From assembly GCF_001905595.1 (NCBI RefSeq), contig NZ_LIXI01000005.1:248001-312000 (forward strand): a stretch of 64,000 nucleotides of DNA, written 5' to 3'. Source of the stretch: Streptomyces sp. CB00316. GTDB taxonomy: Bacteria; Actinomycetota; Actinomycetes; Streptomycetales; Streptomycetaceae. The first letter of the stretch is position 1. Each line of letters starts with the position of its first letter. The notes beneath the pieces were generated by a model. It did no database searches. It saw nothing but the letters and a program-made list of their open reading frames with translations, and was not told the origin of the DNA. The position numbers and the translations under genes were made by a program. Shown here piece by piece: positions 1 to 8,945 of the stretch.

Positions 1-1023
1 GAGGGCCGCCCACACCTGCCGTCCGGCCTCCTCCTGCGGGAGGACCCGGTTCGGGTCGGCGGGGTCGTACTCCACCGGCAGGGTCACCATGTGCACGTTG
101 TCCGCCCCGAGCCCCTTGAGGCCGCCCGCGAACCCGGTGAGCTTCTCGACCGAGCCGAGGCCGGAGTCGGTGGTGAGCGCCTTGGTGGCGGCGTCCGCGA
201 GGCCGAACAGCTTCGTCGGGCTGGAGAGCACCCCGACGCTCTTCGCCTGCTCCATCAGCGCCTTGATGAACGCCTGCTGGAGCTGGATACGGCCGAGGTC
301 GCTGCCGTCCCCGACGCTCTTGCGGGTACGGACGAGGCCGAGGGACTCCTCCCCGTCCAGGGTGTGGGTGCCCGGCTCCAGGTCGAGGTGGCTCTTGGAG
401 TCGTTGATCGCGCTCTTCGTGGTGATCTCGACGCCGCCCAGCTCGTCGATGAGCTTCTCGAAGCCGATGAAGTCGACCTCGACGTAGTGGTCCATGCGGA
501 TACCCGACATGGATTCGACGGTCTTCACCGCGCAGGCCGGTCCGCCGACCTCGTAGGCGGTGTTGAACATGGCCCGGTGCTCGGCGGGGACCGTCCCGTC
601 CGTCGTGTCACTCGCGCAGGAGGGGCGTTCGATCAGGGTGTCGCGCGGTATCGAGACGACGCTCGCCGACTTGTGGCCCTTGTCGACGTGCAGGACCATC
701 GCCGTGTCGGAGCGGGCCGCGCCCTCGTCGGCGCCGTACTTGCCGTTGTCGCCGGAGCGCGAGTCGGAGCCCAGCACCAGGACGTCCTGCGAGCCGTCGT
801 CCACGTCGTCGGGGCGGTCGGTGCCGAGCTCGGCGTCGATGTCGATGCTGGAGAGGTTGCCGTCGAGCGTGACGTACGCGTATCCGAGCCCGGCCCCGCC
901 GACGACCACCACGCCCGCCACCGTCCAGGCCGTGACGGCCTTCGCACGCTGGCGGCGGGTGGGCTTCCTCCGCCGGCTGCCGGTGCCGCGTATCCGCCCC
1001 GGGGTCTTCTTCTGCTCGCTCAC
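1..1023 (-). CDS. LytR-CpsA-Psr (LCP) family protein, C-terminus beyond window
   Basis: LCP enzymes transfer undecaprenyl-linked glycopolymers onto peptidoglycan outside the membrane. The GTG start at 1023 has a GAGGGAG ribosome site just upstream. The basic N-terminus (KKTPGRIRGTGSRRRKPTRR) is followed by one membrane helix at about residues 35-58, so the protein is anchored with its catalytic part outside. Family motifs are visible: the LGSDSR block near residue 95, the IPRD arginine motif near residue 140, and the long MDHYVEVDF / LGGVEI segment that binds the polyprenyl phosphate. 341 codons are present with no stop, so the 3' end is missing. Family assignment is firm; the acceptor polymer is unknown. 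Confidence 0.9.
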   Translation of the reverse strand, partial: MSEQKKTPGRIRGTGSRRRKPTRRQRAKAVTAWTVAGVVVVGGAGLGYAYVTLDGNLSSIDIDAELGTDRPDDVDDGSQDVLVLGSDSRSGDNGKYGADEGAARSDTAMVLHVDKGHKSASVVSIPRDTLIERPSCASDTTDGTVPAEHRAMFNTAYEVGGPACAVKTVESMSGIRMDHYVEVDFIGFEKLIDELGGVEITTKSAINDSKSHLDLEPGTHTLDGEESLGLVRTRKSVGDGSDLGRIQLQQAFIKALMEQAKSVGVLSSPTKLFGLADAATKALTTDSGLGSVEKLTGFAGGLKGLGADNVHMVTLPVEYDPADPNRVLPQEEAGRQVWAAL

Positions 1024-1353
1024 GCGTCTCCCTCGTTACGGCGCTCCACCTGCTCCTCGCCCCCGGCCGTGACGGTTCCGGGAGGGTTTGTCATCTCTTG
1101 ATCAGACGGCGAAGCAGCAAGAAGGGTTGCACAGGGCCCTGTGGGTCCCGATGGGTGGCAGAGGGCGGCGCGCGAGCCGGCGGACCGCTCGCGATCCGGC
1201 GTTCACCTGCGGTTTCCTGCCCCGGTCCGGCACCGGCGGGGGCGTCGTCCGGAGGGCCGGCGTGTGGCAAAGGTCTCGGGGCGGGGCCGGGAACGCCAAG
1301 GACCCCCGGCACCGTGGTGCTGGGGGCCCTTGGCGTCAACTGCCGTGGCGACG
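1024..1353. other. Intergenic region between rho and the LCP gene
   Basis: No convincing gene is present in these 330 bases. The region holds the rho terminator hairpin (1294-1335), the ribosome site of the LCP gene, and a perfect 14-bp palindrome CACAGGGCCCTGTG at 1130-1143. The palindrome lies between the two minus-strand genes and could be an operator or part of the LCP promoter region. Short reading frames here have no ribosome site and poor codon bias. Confidence 0.6.
1294..1335 (-). terminator. Probable rho transcription terminator hairpin
   Basis: The arms are near-perfect inverted repeats (CGCCAAG...CTTGGCG, then CCCCCGGCAC pairing with GTGCTGGGGG) around a tiny loop, 19 bases past the rho stop codon. 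There is no T tract, as is common in Streptomyces. Confidence 0.75.
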
Positions 1354-3393
1354 TCAGTCGTTGCCGTTTCCGCTGCCCGGCGTCGTCTTCTGGATCTGGA
1401 GCAGGAACTCCGCGTTGGACTGGGTCTTCTTCATCCGGTCCAGGAGGAGCTCGATCGCCTGCTGCTGGTCGAGCGCGTGCAGCACCCGGCGCAGCTTCCA
1501 GACGACCGCCAGCTCGTCGGTGCCGAGCAGGATCTCTTCCTTACGGGTGGAGGACGCGTCGACGTCCACCGCCGGGAAGATGCGCTTGTCCGAGAGCTTC
1601 CGGTCGAGCTTGAGCTCCATGTTGCCGGTGCCCTTGAACTCCTCGAAGATCACCTCGTCCATGCGCGAGCCGGTCTCGACGAGCGCGGTGGCCAGGATGG
1701 TCAGCGAGCCGCCGTCCTCGATGTTGCGCGCGGCACCGAAGAAGCGCTTCGGGGGGTACAGCGCGGTCGAGTCGACACCACCGGAGAGGATGCGGCCGGA
1801 GGCGGGCGCCGCGAGGTTGTACGCGCGGCCCAGACGGGTGATCGAGTCGAGCAGGACGACCACGTCGTGACCCAGCTCCACGAGACGCTTGGCGCGCTCG
1901 ATGGCCAGCTCGGCGACGGTGGTGTGGTCCTCGGCGGGGCGGTCGAAGGTCGAGGAGATGACCTCGCCCTTCACCGACCGCTGCATGTCCGTGACCTCTT
2001 CCGGACGCTCGTCGACCAGGACGACCATCAGGTGGCACTCGGGGCTGTTGACCGTGATCGCGTTGGCGATGGCCTGCAGGATCATGGTCTTACCGGTCTT
2101 CGGCGGGGCCACGATGAGGCCACGCTGACCCTTGCCGATCGGAGCCACCAGGTCGATGATCCGCGTCGTCAGGATGTTGGAGTCGGTCTCCAGACGGAGC
2201 CGGTCCTGCGGGTACAGCGGGGTCAGCTTCTGGAACTCGGGACGGCCGCGGCCGGACTCGGGGGCCATGCCGTTGACCGAGTCGAGGCGGACCAGCGCGT
2301 TGAACTTCTCGCGCCGCTCGCCGTCCTTGGGCTGGCGGACCGCACCGGTGACGTGGTCACCCTTGCGCAGGCCGTTCTTGCGGACCTGGGCGAGCGAGAC
2401 GTACACGTCGTTCGGACCCGGCAGGTAGCCGGAGGTCCGGATGAACGCGTAGTTGTCGAGGATGTCCAGGATGCCCGCGACGGGGATCAGGACGTCGTCG
2501 TCGGCCACCTGCACATCGCTGGCGAAGTCGTCGCGGCCACGACGGCCGCGGCGGTCGCGGTAGCGGCCACGACGGCCGCGGCGGCCGCCCGCCTCGTCGT
2601 CGAAGTCGTCCTGCGGACCGTTGTCACGGTTCTGCTGGCCCTGGCCGCCCTGGCTCTGACCCTGGCCCTGGCGCTGCGGGCGCTGCCCGCCGCCGCCCTG
2701 CTGGCCCTGGTCGTCGCCCTTGCCCCGGCGGTCGCGCTGGCGCTCGCGGCGCTCCCCGCGCTCGCCCCGGTCACCGCGCTCGCGGTCACCACGGCCCTGA
2801 CGGTCGCCACGGCGGCCCTCGGCGGTGTCGGCGGCGGCCTCGGCCTTGGCGTCGCCCTTGGGCTCGCCGCGGTCCTCGGTCTTCTGCTCGGCCTGGGGCT
2901 CCGCCTTGACCTCGGTCTTGGTCTCGGGGCTGCCCGCCTGCGCGGTGGCGCGGCGGCGACGGCGCTCGCCCGTGGGCTGCTCCTCGCTGGCCGGCTGGCC
3001 GGGGATGTCGATCTGCTGCTGGGCCGCCTTCTCGGCGGCGGCGGCCTCGTCCCCGGTGCGCGCCTTGGAGGTGGCACGCCGCTTGGGCTTGCTCTCCGCC
3101 GCTTCGGCGGCGGGGGCCTCGGCGGCCTTGGAGGAGGCCTTGGGGGCGGCGGATCCGCCGCCCGCCTGCGCCTCCTTGATGACCTCGATCAGCTGGCTCT
3201 TGCGCATCCGCGCAGTACCCCTGATGCCGAGGCCGGACGCGACCTGCTGCAGCTCGGCCAGGACCATGCCCTCGAGGCCGGTGCCGGAGCGGCGGCGCCG
3301 TGCGGTGGTGCCAGTGGCAGCACCTTCGGCGGGCGCGGCGCTGTCGACGTTCTTGTCGGCAGTGACGCCCATCAGATCGGTGGTGTCGCTCAC
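1354..3393 (-). CDS. rho: Transcription termination factor Rho
   Basis: Rho is the hexameric RNA-dependent ATPase that pulls transcripts from RNA polymerase. The 679-aa product has a Rho-N helical domain (about 40-82), then a long low-complexity insert rich in Lys, Glu, Arg, Gly and Asp (about 85-285), and then the cold-shock-like RNA-binding domain. The ATPase core has the Walker A motif APPKTGKT near residue 433 and the VVLLDSITRL Walker B region. The insert makes it much longer than the 419-aa E. coli protein, as is usual in high-GC Gram-positives. The GTG start at 3393 has GGAAGGA seven bases upstream. The gene stands alone, with a long leader and its own terminator. Confidence 0.98.
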   Translation of the reverse strand: MSDTTDLMGVTADKNVDSAAPAEGAATGTTARRRRSGTGLEGMVLAELQQVASGLGIRGTARMRKSQLIEVIKEAQAGGGSAAPKASSKAAEAPAAEAAESKPKRRATSKARTGDEAAAAEKAAQQQIDIPGQPASEEQPTGERRRRRATAQAGSPETKTEVKAEPQAEQKTEDRGEPKGDAKAEAAADTAEGRRGDRQGRGDRERGDRGERGERRERQRDRRGKGDDQGQQGGGGQRPQRQGQGQSQGGQGQQNRDNGPQDDFDDEAGGRRGRRGRYRDRRGRRGRDDFASDVQVADDDVLIPVAGILDILDNYAFIRTSGYLPGPNDVYVSLAQVRKNGLRKGDHVTGAVRQPKDGERREKFNALVRLDSVNGMAPESGRGRPEFQKLTPLYPQDRLRLETDSNILTTRIIDLVAPIGKGQRGLIVAPPKTGKTMILQAIANAITVNSPECHLMVVLVDERPEEVTDMQRSVKGEVISSTFDRPAEDHTTVAELAIERAKRLVELGHDVVVLLDSITRLGRAYNLAAPASGRILSGGVDSTALYPPKRFFGAARNIEDGGSLTILATALVETGSRMDEVIFEEFKGTGNMELKLDRKLSDKRIFPAVDVDASSTRKEEILLGTDELAVVWKLRRVLHALDQQQAIELLLDRMKKTQSNAEFLLQIQKTTPGSGNGND

Positions 3394-3782
3394 GAAGGGT
3401 CCTTCCCTGGAGCGGACGTCGGCCTTCTGGCTCGGCGACCGGTTGTGCTGTCCGACTGCGGTCTGTTGATCTTGCTGGATCGCGGACCTTGCCGGGGCGG
3501 TGGTCCGCCGGGTACGGCGGAGAGATGAACGTGCGAGGTCCGGCGCGAGATCCCCCTGCTCGGCCCACTCCTGGACGAGCGAGGGGTGTCGTGCCGGTTC
3601 CGGAGCGTGCTCGAAACTGCTCAGGCAGGCTGCTCAGGCAGTTGGGGAGGCTCCCGGAAGAATGGCGGTCCCGAAGGGGGACACGAAGCAACGCGCCTCA
3701 AAGACGTCGGTTGCAGACTTGAGGTTAACACTACCGGCTCCAACAAACATTCCCCCTCTCGGCCACCGGTAATCACATGCGC
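3394..3782. promoter_or_regulatory. rho leader and promoter region
   Basis: These 389 bases between thrB (minus, ending at 3783) and the rho start hold no supported gene. On the rho strand there is a TAGTGT -10-like hexamer (3728-3733) about 335 bases before the start codon, without a clear -35. Two direct copies of CTGCTCAGGCAG (3617-3628 and 3630-3641) lie in between. Each copy reads as a small CTGC/GCAG stem in the RNA. A long structured leader would suit autoregulation, but that is inference. Confidence 0.45.
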
Positions 3783-4700
3783 TCACGCGGCCAGCGGCAG
3801 CACGGTGGCGCCCGCGGCGTCGAGGGCCAGCCGGTTCGCGGCCCAGCCCTCCCCCGCCAGCCGGGCGACCTTGTCGGCGGATCCCTCCTCCGCCAGCGCG
3901 AGCACCGTGGGGCCCGCGCCGGAGATGACGGCGGGCACGCCGTCGGCGCGCAGGCGGTGCACCAGCTCGACGCTCTCGGGCATCGCGGGACCCCGGTACT
4001 CCTGGTGGATCCGGTCCTCGGTGGCGGCGAGCAGCAGCTCGGGGCGCCTGGTCAGCGCCTCGACGAGCAGGGCCGCGCGACCGGCGTTGAGGGCGGCGTC
4101 GACGTGCGGGACGGTGCGCGGGAGCAGTCCGCGCGCCGTCTCGGTGAGCACGGGCCGGCCGGGCACGAAGACCACCGGAACGACGGACGGCGCGGGGTCC
4201 ATCCGGATCGCCCGGGCCGCTCCGCCGTCCATCCACGCGAGGGTGAACCCGCCGAGCAGACAGGCCGCGACGTTGTCGGGGTGCCCCTCGATCTCGGTGG
4301 CGAGCTCCAGCAGGGCCTCGTCGTCGAGACGGGCGTCGCCGCCGGTCGTCACGGCGCGGGCGGCGACGATTCCGGCGCAGATGGCGGCGGAGGATGAGCC
4401 GAGGCCGCGGCCGTGCGGGATGCGGTTGGCGCAGACGATCTCCAGGCCGCGGGGCTGGCCGCCGAGCAGGTCGAAGGCGGTGCGCAGGGAGCGGACGAGC
4501 AGGTGGCTCTCGTCGCGGGGCAGCGTCTCGCCGCCCTCACCCGCGATGTCGATGTGGAGCCCGGAGTCGGCGACCCGGACGACGACGTCGTCGTAGAGCC
4601 CCAGCGAGAGGCCGAGGGCGTCGAAACCCGGGCCCAGATTGGCGCTGGTTGCGGGGACGCGCACCCTGACGGCGGCGGCTCGGAACGCGGGACCGGCCAT
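3783..4700 (-). CDS. thrB: Homoserine kinase
   Basis: This GHMP-family kinase phosphorylates L-homoserine to O-phosphohomoserine, the step between Hom and ThrC. The GHMP ATP loop PHGRGLGSSSAA lies near residue 100 and the N-terminal VPATSANLGPGFD signature near residue 15. I place the start at the ATG at 4700, giving 305 aa, because the family normally begins just before VRVPATSANLGPG. The longer upstream frame (to 4826) adds low-complexity sequence that does not look like protein. It is third in a hom-thrC-thrB array, but 348 bases separate it from thrC, so it may also have its own promoter. Confidence 0.96.
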   Translation of the reverse strand: MAGPAFRAAAVRVRVPATSANLGPGFDALGLSLGLYDDVVVRVADSGLHIDIAGEGGETLPRDESHLLVRSLRTAFDLLGGQPRGLEIVCANRIPHGRGLGSSSAAICAGIVAARAVTTGGDARLDDEALLELATEIEGHPDNVAACLLGGFTLAWMDGGAARAIRMDPAPSVVPVVFVPGRPVLTETARGLLPRTVPHVDAALNAGRAALLVEALTRRPELLLAATEDRIHQEYRGPAMPESVELVHRLRADGVPAVISGAGPTVLALAEEGSADKVARLAGEGWAANRLALDAAGATVLPLAA

Positions 4701-5048
4701 CGGCTGGACGACTCCTTGTAAGACGGCGGGGATTGCGGTGCGGTGGCTCTGCGGCGGTGGGGGCCTGCGGTGTGTGTTCGCGGGGGTGGGGATGGGGCCG
4801 GTGGCCCGGCCCGTAAGCGCCGTCAAGACGGCGATCGCACCGCGGCACCCGTCGGGCGGATGTCCGGGGGATGCCGGGCGGATGGGGTACAGCTTATCGA
4901 AGGAAGGTTCCGTCGCGACATAGGGCGCACAGGAGGCGCACGATGCGTGTCGCCCGCCTCCTATGCGCTCTCCGCCCCGAAAAGAGGGCGGTTGAGCTGG
5001 GTTGTCCCGTGTTGCCCCCGAAGGGTTTTCCCGTGGTGACCCCGAGGG
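4701..5048. promoter_or_regulatory. thrC-thrB intergenic region with a large hairpin
   Basis: This 348-base spacer holds no credible gene. It contains a long inverted repeat at 4925-4968 (14-base arms, GCGCACAGGAGGCG against CGCCTCCTATGCGC, one T/C difference, with a further CACG/CGTG stem in the loop). A weaker CCGCCC/GGGCGG hairpin follows at about 4972-4993. Either could be a partial terminator or attenuator that lowers thrB expression relative to thrC. Confidence 0.5.
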
Positions 5049-6119
5049 TCAGACGAGCCCGAGCTTCTGGGCCGCGGTGGCCGCGTCGACCGGTACGGTG
5101 ACCGGCTGCGGGGCGCCCGCGACGGCCCAGTCGGGGTCCTTGAGGCCGTTGCCGGTGACCGTGCAGACGATGCGCTGGCCGGGGTCGACCTTGCCCTCCT
5201 CGGCGGCCTTGAGCAGACCGGCGACCGACGCGGCCGACGCGGGCTCCACGAAGACGCCCTCCTGGGAGGCCAACAGCCGGTAGGCGGACAGAATCTGCCG
5301 GTCCGTCACCTCGTCGATGAAACCGCCCGATTCGTCCCGGGCGGCCAGGGCGTAGTCCCAGGAGGCCGGGTTGCCGATGCGGATCGCGGTGGCGATGGTG
5401 GACGGGTCCTTGACGACCTCGCCGCGCACGATGGGCGCGGAGCCGGAGGCCTGGAAGCCCCACATGCGCGGGGTGTGGGTGGAGACGCCGTCACGGGCGT
5501 ACTCGGTGTACCCCTTCCAGTACGCCGTGATGTTGCCCGCGTTGCCGACCGGCAGGACGTGGATGTCGGGGGCGTCGCCGAGCGCGTCGACGATCTCGAA
5601 CGCGGCGGTCTTCTGGCCCTCGATACGGACCGGGTTGACCGAATTGACCAGCGCCACCGGGTAGTTGTCCGAGAGCGAGCGGGCCAGGGTGAGGCAGTCG
5701 TCGAAGTTGCCGTCGACCTGGAGGATCTTGGCGCCGTGCACGAGCGCCTGGCCCATCTTGCCGAGCGCGATCTTGCCCTGCGGTACGAGGACGGCGCAGA
5801 CCATGCCCGCGCGCACCGCGTACGCCGCGGCGGAGGCCGAGGTGTTGCCGGTGGAGGCGCAGATGACGGCCTTCGCCCCCTCCTCCTTGGCCCGGGTGAT
5901 GGCCATGGTCATGCCGCGGTCCTTGAACGAACCGGTGGGGTTGGCGCCCTCGACCTTGAGGTGCACCTCGCAGCCCGTGCGCTCGGAGAGGACCTGCGCC
6001 GGAACGAGCGGCGTACCGCCCTCACGAAGCGTGACGACCGGCGTCGTGGCCGTGACCGGAAGCCGGTCCCGGTACTCCTCGATGATGCCGCGCCACTGGT
6101 GGGTGCCCTTGCTGGTCAT
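5049..6119 (-). CDS. thrC: Threonine synthase
   Basis: This PLP-dependent beta/gamma lyase converts O-phosphohomoserine to threonine. The product is 356 aa, usual for the short actinobacterial type. PLP binds the lysine in PTGSFKDRG near residue 65, and glycine-rich phosphate-binding stretches (VGNAGN) follow. The ATG at 6119 is preceded by GGGGAG. It begins only 7 bases after the hom stop codon, so the two are co-transcribed. A longer upstream frame exists but lies inside hom. Confidence 0.97.
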   Translation of the reverse strand: MTSKGTHQWRGIIEEYRDRLPVTATTPVVTLREGGTPLVPAQVLSERTGCEVHLKVEGANPTGSFKDRGMTMAITRAKEEGAKAVICASTGNTSASAAAYAVRAGMVCAVLVPQGKIALGKMGQALVHGAKILQVDGNFDDCLTLARSLSDNYPVALVNSVNPVRIEGQKTAAFEIVDALGDAPDIHVLPVGNAGNITAYWKGYTEYARDGVSTHTPRMWGFQASGSAPIVRGEVVKDPSTIATAIRIGNPASWDYALAARDESGGFIDEVTDRQILSAYRLLASQEGVFVEPASAASVAGLLKAAEEGKVDPGQRIVCTVTGNGLKDPDWAVAGAPQPVTVPVDAATAAQKLGLV

Positions 6120-6126
6120 GGGTCCT

Positions 6127-7428
6127 TTACTCCCCTTCAACACGCATGATGCTGGCGACACCGCGCACGGTGTCGAGCTTGCGCAGCGCTTCGACGGTCC
6201 CGGAGAGGGCGGCGTCGGGCGCGCGGTGGGTGACGACGACGAGGGATGCCTCGCCGCCTCCGTCTGGACGTCCTTGCTGGCGGACGGTGTCGATCGATAC
6301 GCCCTGCTCGGCGAAGACCGTTGCCACCTGGGCGAGTACACCCGGCTTGTCGGCCACGTCGAGGCTGATGTGGTAGCGCGTGACGACCTCGCCCATGGGG
6401 CTGACCGGCAGGCGCGTGTAGGCGGACTCACCGGGTCCGGTGGCCTCGCCCAGTTTGTTGCGGCAGACCGCGACCAGGTCGCCGAGGACCGCGGAGGCCG
6501 TCGGGGAGCCGCCGGCGCCGGGGCCGTAGAACATCAGCTGCCCGGCCGCGTCCGCCTCGATGAAGACCGCGTTGTACGCCTCGCGGACGGAGGCCAGCGG
6601 GTGGCTGAGCGGGATCATCGCGGGGTGGACGCGGGCGGTGACGGAGGCCCCGTCGGCGGCGCGCTCGCAGATGGCGAGGAGCTTGACCGTGCAGCCCATG
6701 CGGCGGGCGGAGGCGATGTCGGCGGCGGTGACCTCGGTGATGCCCTCGCGGTGGACGTCGCCGATCCTCACGCGGGTGTGGAAGGCGATGCCGGCGAGGA
6801 TCGCGGCCTTGGCGGCGGCGTCGAAGCCCTCGACGTCGGCGGTCGGGTCGGCCTCGGCGTACCCGAGGGCGGTGGCCTCGTCGAGCGCCTCGGAGTAACC
6901 GGCGCCGCTGGTGTCCATCTTGTCGAGGATGAAGTTGGTCGTGCCGTTGACGATGCCGAGCACCCGGTTGACCTTGTCACCGGCGAGCGACTCGCGCAGC
7001 GGCCGCACCAGCGGGATGGCACCCGCGACGGCGGCCTCGTAGTACAGATCGCGGCCGTACTTCTCGGCGGCGGCGTGCAGGGCCGCGCCGTCCTCGGCGA
7101 GCAGTGCCTTGTTGGCGGAGACGACGCTCGCGCCGTTCTCGAAGGCGGTGGTGATGAGCGTGCGGGCCGGCTCGATGCCCCCGATGACCTCGATCACCAC
7201 GTCGATGTCGCCGCGCTGCACGAGCGCGGTCGCGTCGGTGGTGATCAGTGCGGGGTCGATGCCCTCACGCACCTTCGAGGGGCGGCGGACGGCGACGCCG
7301 ACGAGCTCCACGGGCGCGCCGATGCGCGCCGCGAGGTCGTCGGCGTGCGTCGTCATGATGCGCGCCACCTCTGAGCCGACCACTCCGCAGCCCAGCAGCG
7401 CCACCTTCAGCGGACGCGTACGCATCAT
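6127..7428 (-). CDS. hom: Homoserine dehydrogenase
   Basis: This NAD(P)-dependent enzyme reduces aspartate semialdehyde to homoserine at the branch between lysine and threonine/methionine synthesis. The 433-aa product has the Rossmann motif [11 protein letters not shown] at residues 11-21, the catalytic domain, and a C-terminal ACT domain from about 360 ([13 protein letters not shown]) that senses threonine. Two ATG codons stand in tandem (7428 and 7425) with GAGG 4 or 7 bases upstream; the first is taken by convention. Upstream ATGs at 7455 and 7476 are possible but would extend the protein past the normal start. The lysA stop codon lies about 100 bases upstream. Confidence 0.97.
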   Translation of the reverse strand: MMRTRPLKVALLGCGVVGSEVARIMTTHADDLAARIGAPVELVGVAVRRPSKVREGIDPALITTDATALVQRGDIDVVIEVIGGIEPARTLITTAFENGASVVSANKALLAEDGAALHAAAEKYGRDLYYEAAVAGAIPLVRPLRESLAGDKVNRVLGIVNGTTNFILDKMDTSGAGYSEALDEATALGYAEADPTADVEGFDAAAKAAILAGIAFHTRVRIGDVHREGITEVTAADIASARRMGCTVKLLAICERAADGASVTARVHPAMIPLSHPLASVREAYNAVFIEADAAGQLMFYGPGAGGSPTASAVLGDLVAVCRNKLGEATGPGESAYTRLPVSPMGEVVTRYHISLDVADKPGVLAQVATVFAEQGVSIDTVRQQGRPDGGGEASLVVVTHRAPDAALSGTVEALRKLDTVRGVASIMRVEGE

Positions 7429-7524
7429 CCGACCTCGTTTCTCGTACATGCTCATGTGTGGACCAGTCTCACTCACCGGACGGGCGTTTCTGACCCCCGT
7501 CCGGATCCTGAGATGACTATTTCA

Positions 7525-8916
7525 TCAGCCGACATCGAGACGCAGGAGATCTTCCTCCGTCTCCCGCCGGACGATGACGCGTGCCTCTCCGTCCCGGACG
7601 GCGACGACCGGGGGGCGCAGGGCGTGGTTGTAGTTGCTCGCCATCGAGCGGCAGTACGCGCCGGTGGCGGGGACCGCGATCAGGTCGCCGGGCGCGAGGT
7701 CGGCGGGGAGGAACGCGTCCTTGACCACGATGTCCCCACTCTCGCAGTGCTTGCCGACGACCCGGACGAGCATCGGCTCGGCGTCCGAGGTGCGCGAGAC
7801 GAGCGCCACGCTGTACTCGGCGTCGTACAGCGCGGTACGAATATTGTCCGACATTCCGCCGTCGACGCTGACATACGTCCGCAGCCCTTCGAGGGGCTTG
7901 ATGGTGCCGACCTCGTACAGCGTGAACGCGGTGGGGCCGACGATGGCGCGCCCCGGCTCGACGGAGATGCGGGGGGTGCGCAGCCCCGCGGACTCGCACT
8001 CGCGGGTGACGATGCCGCTGAGAGCCTTGGCGATCTCGTGCGGCTCGCGGGGGTCGTCCTCCGAGGTGTACGCGATGCCGAGGCCGCCGCCGAGGTCGAT
8101 CTCGGGCAGCTCCACGCCGTGCTCGTCGCGGACCTCGGCGAGCAGCTGCACCACGCGCCGGGCGGAGACCTCGAAGCCGGCCATGTCGAAGATCTGCGAG
8201 CCGATGTGCGAGTGGATGCCGATGAGTTCGAGGCTGTCGAGCCCGAGCGCCCGGCGCACGGCTTCGGCGGCCTGCCCGTCGGCGAGCGCGATGCCGAACT
8301 TCTGGTCCTCGTGCGCGGTGGCGATGAACTCGTGGGTGTGCGCCTCGACGCCGACGGTGACCCGGATCTGGACGCGCTGGCGGACGCCGTGGCTCCGGGC
8401 GATGTGGGCGACGCGGACGATCTCCGGGAAGGAGTCGAGCACGATCCGCCCGACACCGGCCTCGACGGCCCGCTCGATCTCGGCGACGGTCTTGTTGTTG
8501 CCGTGGAAGGCGATGCGCTCGGCGGGCATACCCGCGTCGAGGGCGGTGGTCAGCTCCCCGCCGGAGCAGACGTCGAGGTTCAGCCCCTCCTCCTGGAGCC
8601 AGCGCACGACGGCGCGGGAGAGGAAGGCCTTCCCGGCGTAGAAGACGTCGGCGTCCGGCCCGAAGGCGTCGGACCAGGCCCGGCAGCGGGCGCGGAAGTC
8701 GCTCTCGTCGAGGAAGTAGGCGGGGGTGCCGAACTCCTCGGCGAGCCGGGCGACACCGATCCCGCCGACGGTGAGGGCGCCGTCCGCGTCGCGGGTGACG
8801 GTACGGGCCCAGACCTTCTCGTCCAGGACGTTGAGGTCGGCGGCGGGGGCGGAGTAGTGCCCCTCGGTCAGGACGTCGGCGTGACGGGGACCGGCGGGGT
8901 GTGCGGAGCGGCTCAT
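7525..8916 (-). CDS. lysA: Diaminopimelate decarboxylase
   Basis: LysA is the last step of lysine synthesis: PLP-dependent decarboxylation of meso-diaminopimelate. The 463-aa product has the alanine-racemase-type barrel with the PLP lysine in YAGKAF near residue 94, the HGNNK motif, and the active-site CESGD and GAYCRSM segments near the C-terminus that form the dimer-shared pocket. The ATG at 8916 follows a weak GAGAG site. It starts 29 bases after nrtL ends and lies upstream of hom, so one transcript may run nrtL-lysA-hom-thrC. Confidence 0.97.
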   Translation of the reverse strand: MSRSAHPAGPRHADVLTEGHYSAPAADLNVLDEKVWARTVTRDADGALTVGGIGVARLAEEFGTPAYFLDESDFRARCRAWSDAFGPDADVFYAGKAFLSRAVVRWLQEEGLNLDVCSGGELTTALDAGMPAERIAFHGNNKTVAEIERAVEAGVGRIVLDSFPEIVRVAHIARSHGVRQRVQIRVTVGVEAHTHEFIATAHEDQKFGIALADGQAAEAVRRALGLDSLELIGIHSHIGSQIFDMAGFEVSARRVVQLLAEVRDEHGVELPEIDLGGGLGIAYTSEDDPREPHEIAKALSGIVTRECESAGLRTPRISVEPGRAIVGPTAFTLYEVGTIKPLEGLRTYVSVDGGMSDNIRTALYDAEYSVALVSRTSDAEPMLVRVVGKHCESGDIVVKDAFLPADLAPGDLIAVPATGAYCRSMASNYNHALRPPVVAVRDGEARVIVRRETEEDLLRLDVG

Positions 8917-8945
8917 GGTGAGGTCTCTCGGATTCTTCGGATTCG

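Noticed and set aside
1141..3528. 795-codon plus-strand frame over rho
   Set aside because: Antisense to rho and full of Leu/Ala low-complexity sequence that mirrors the charged rho insert.
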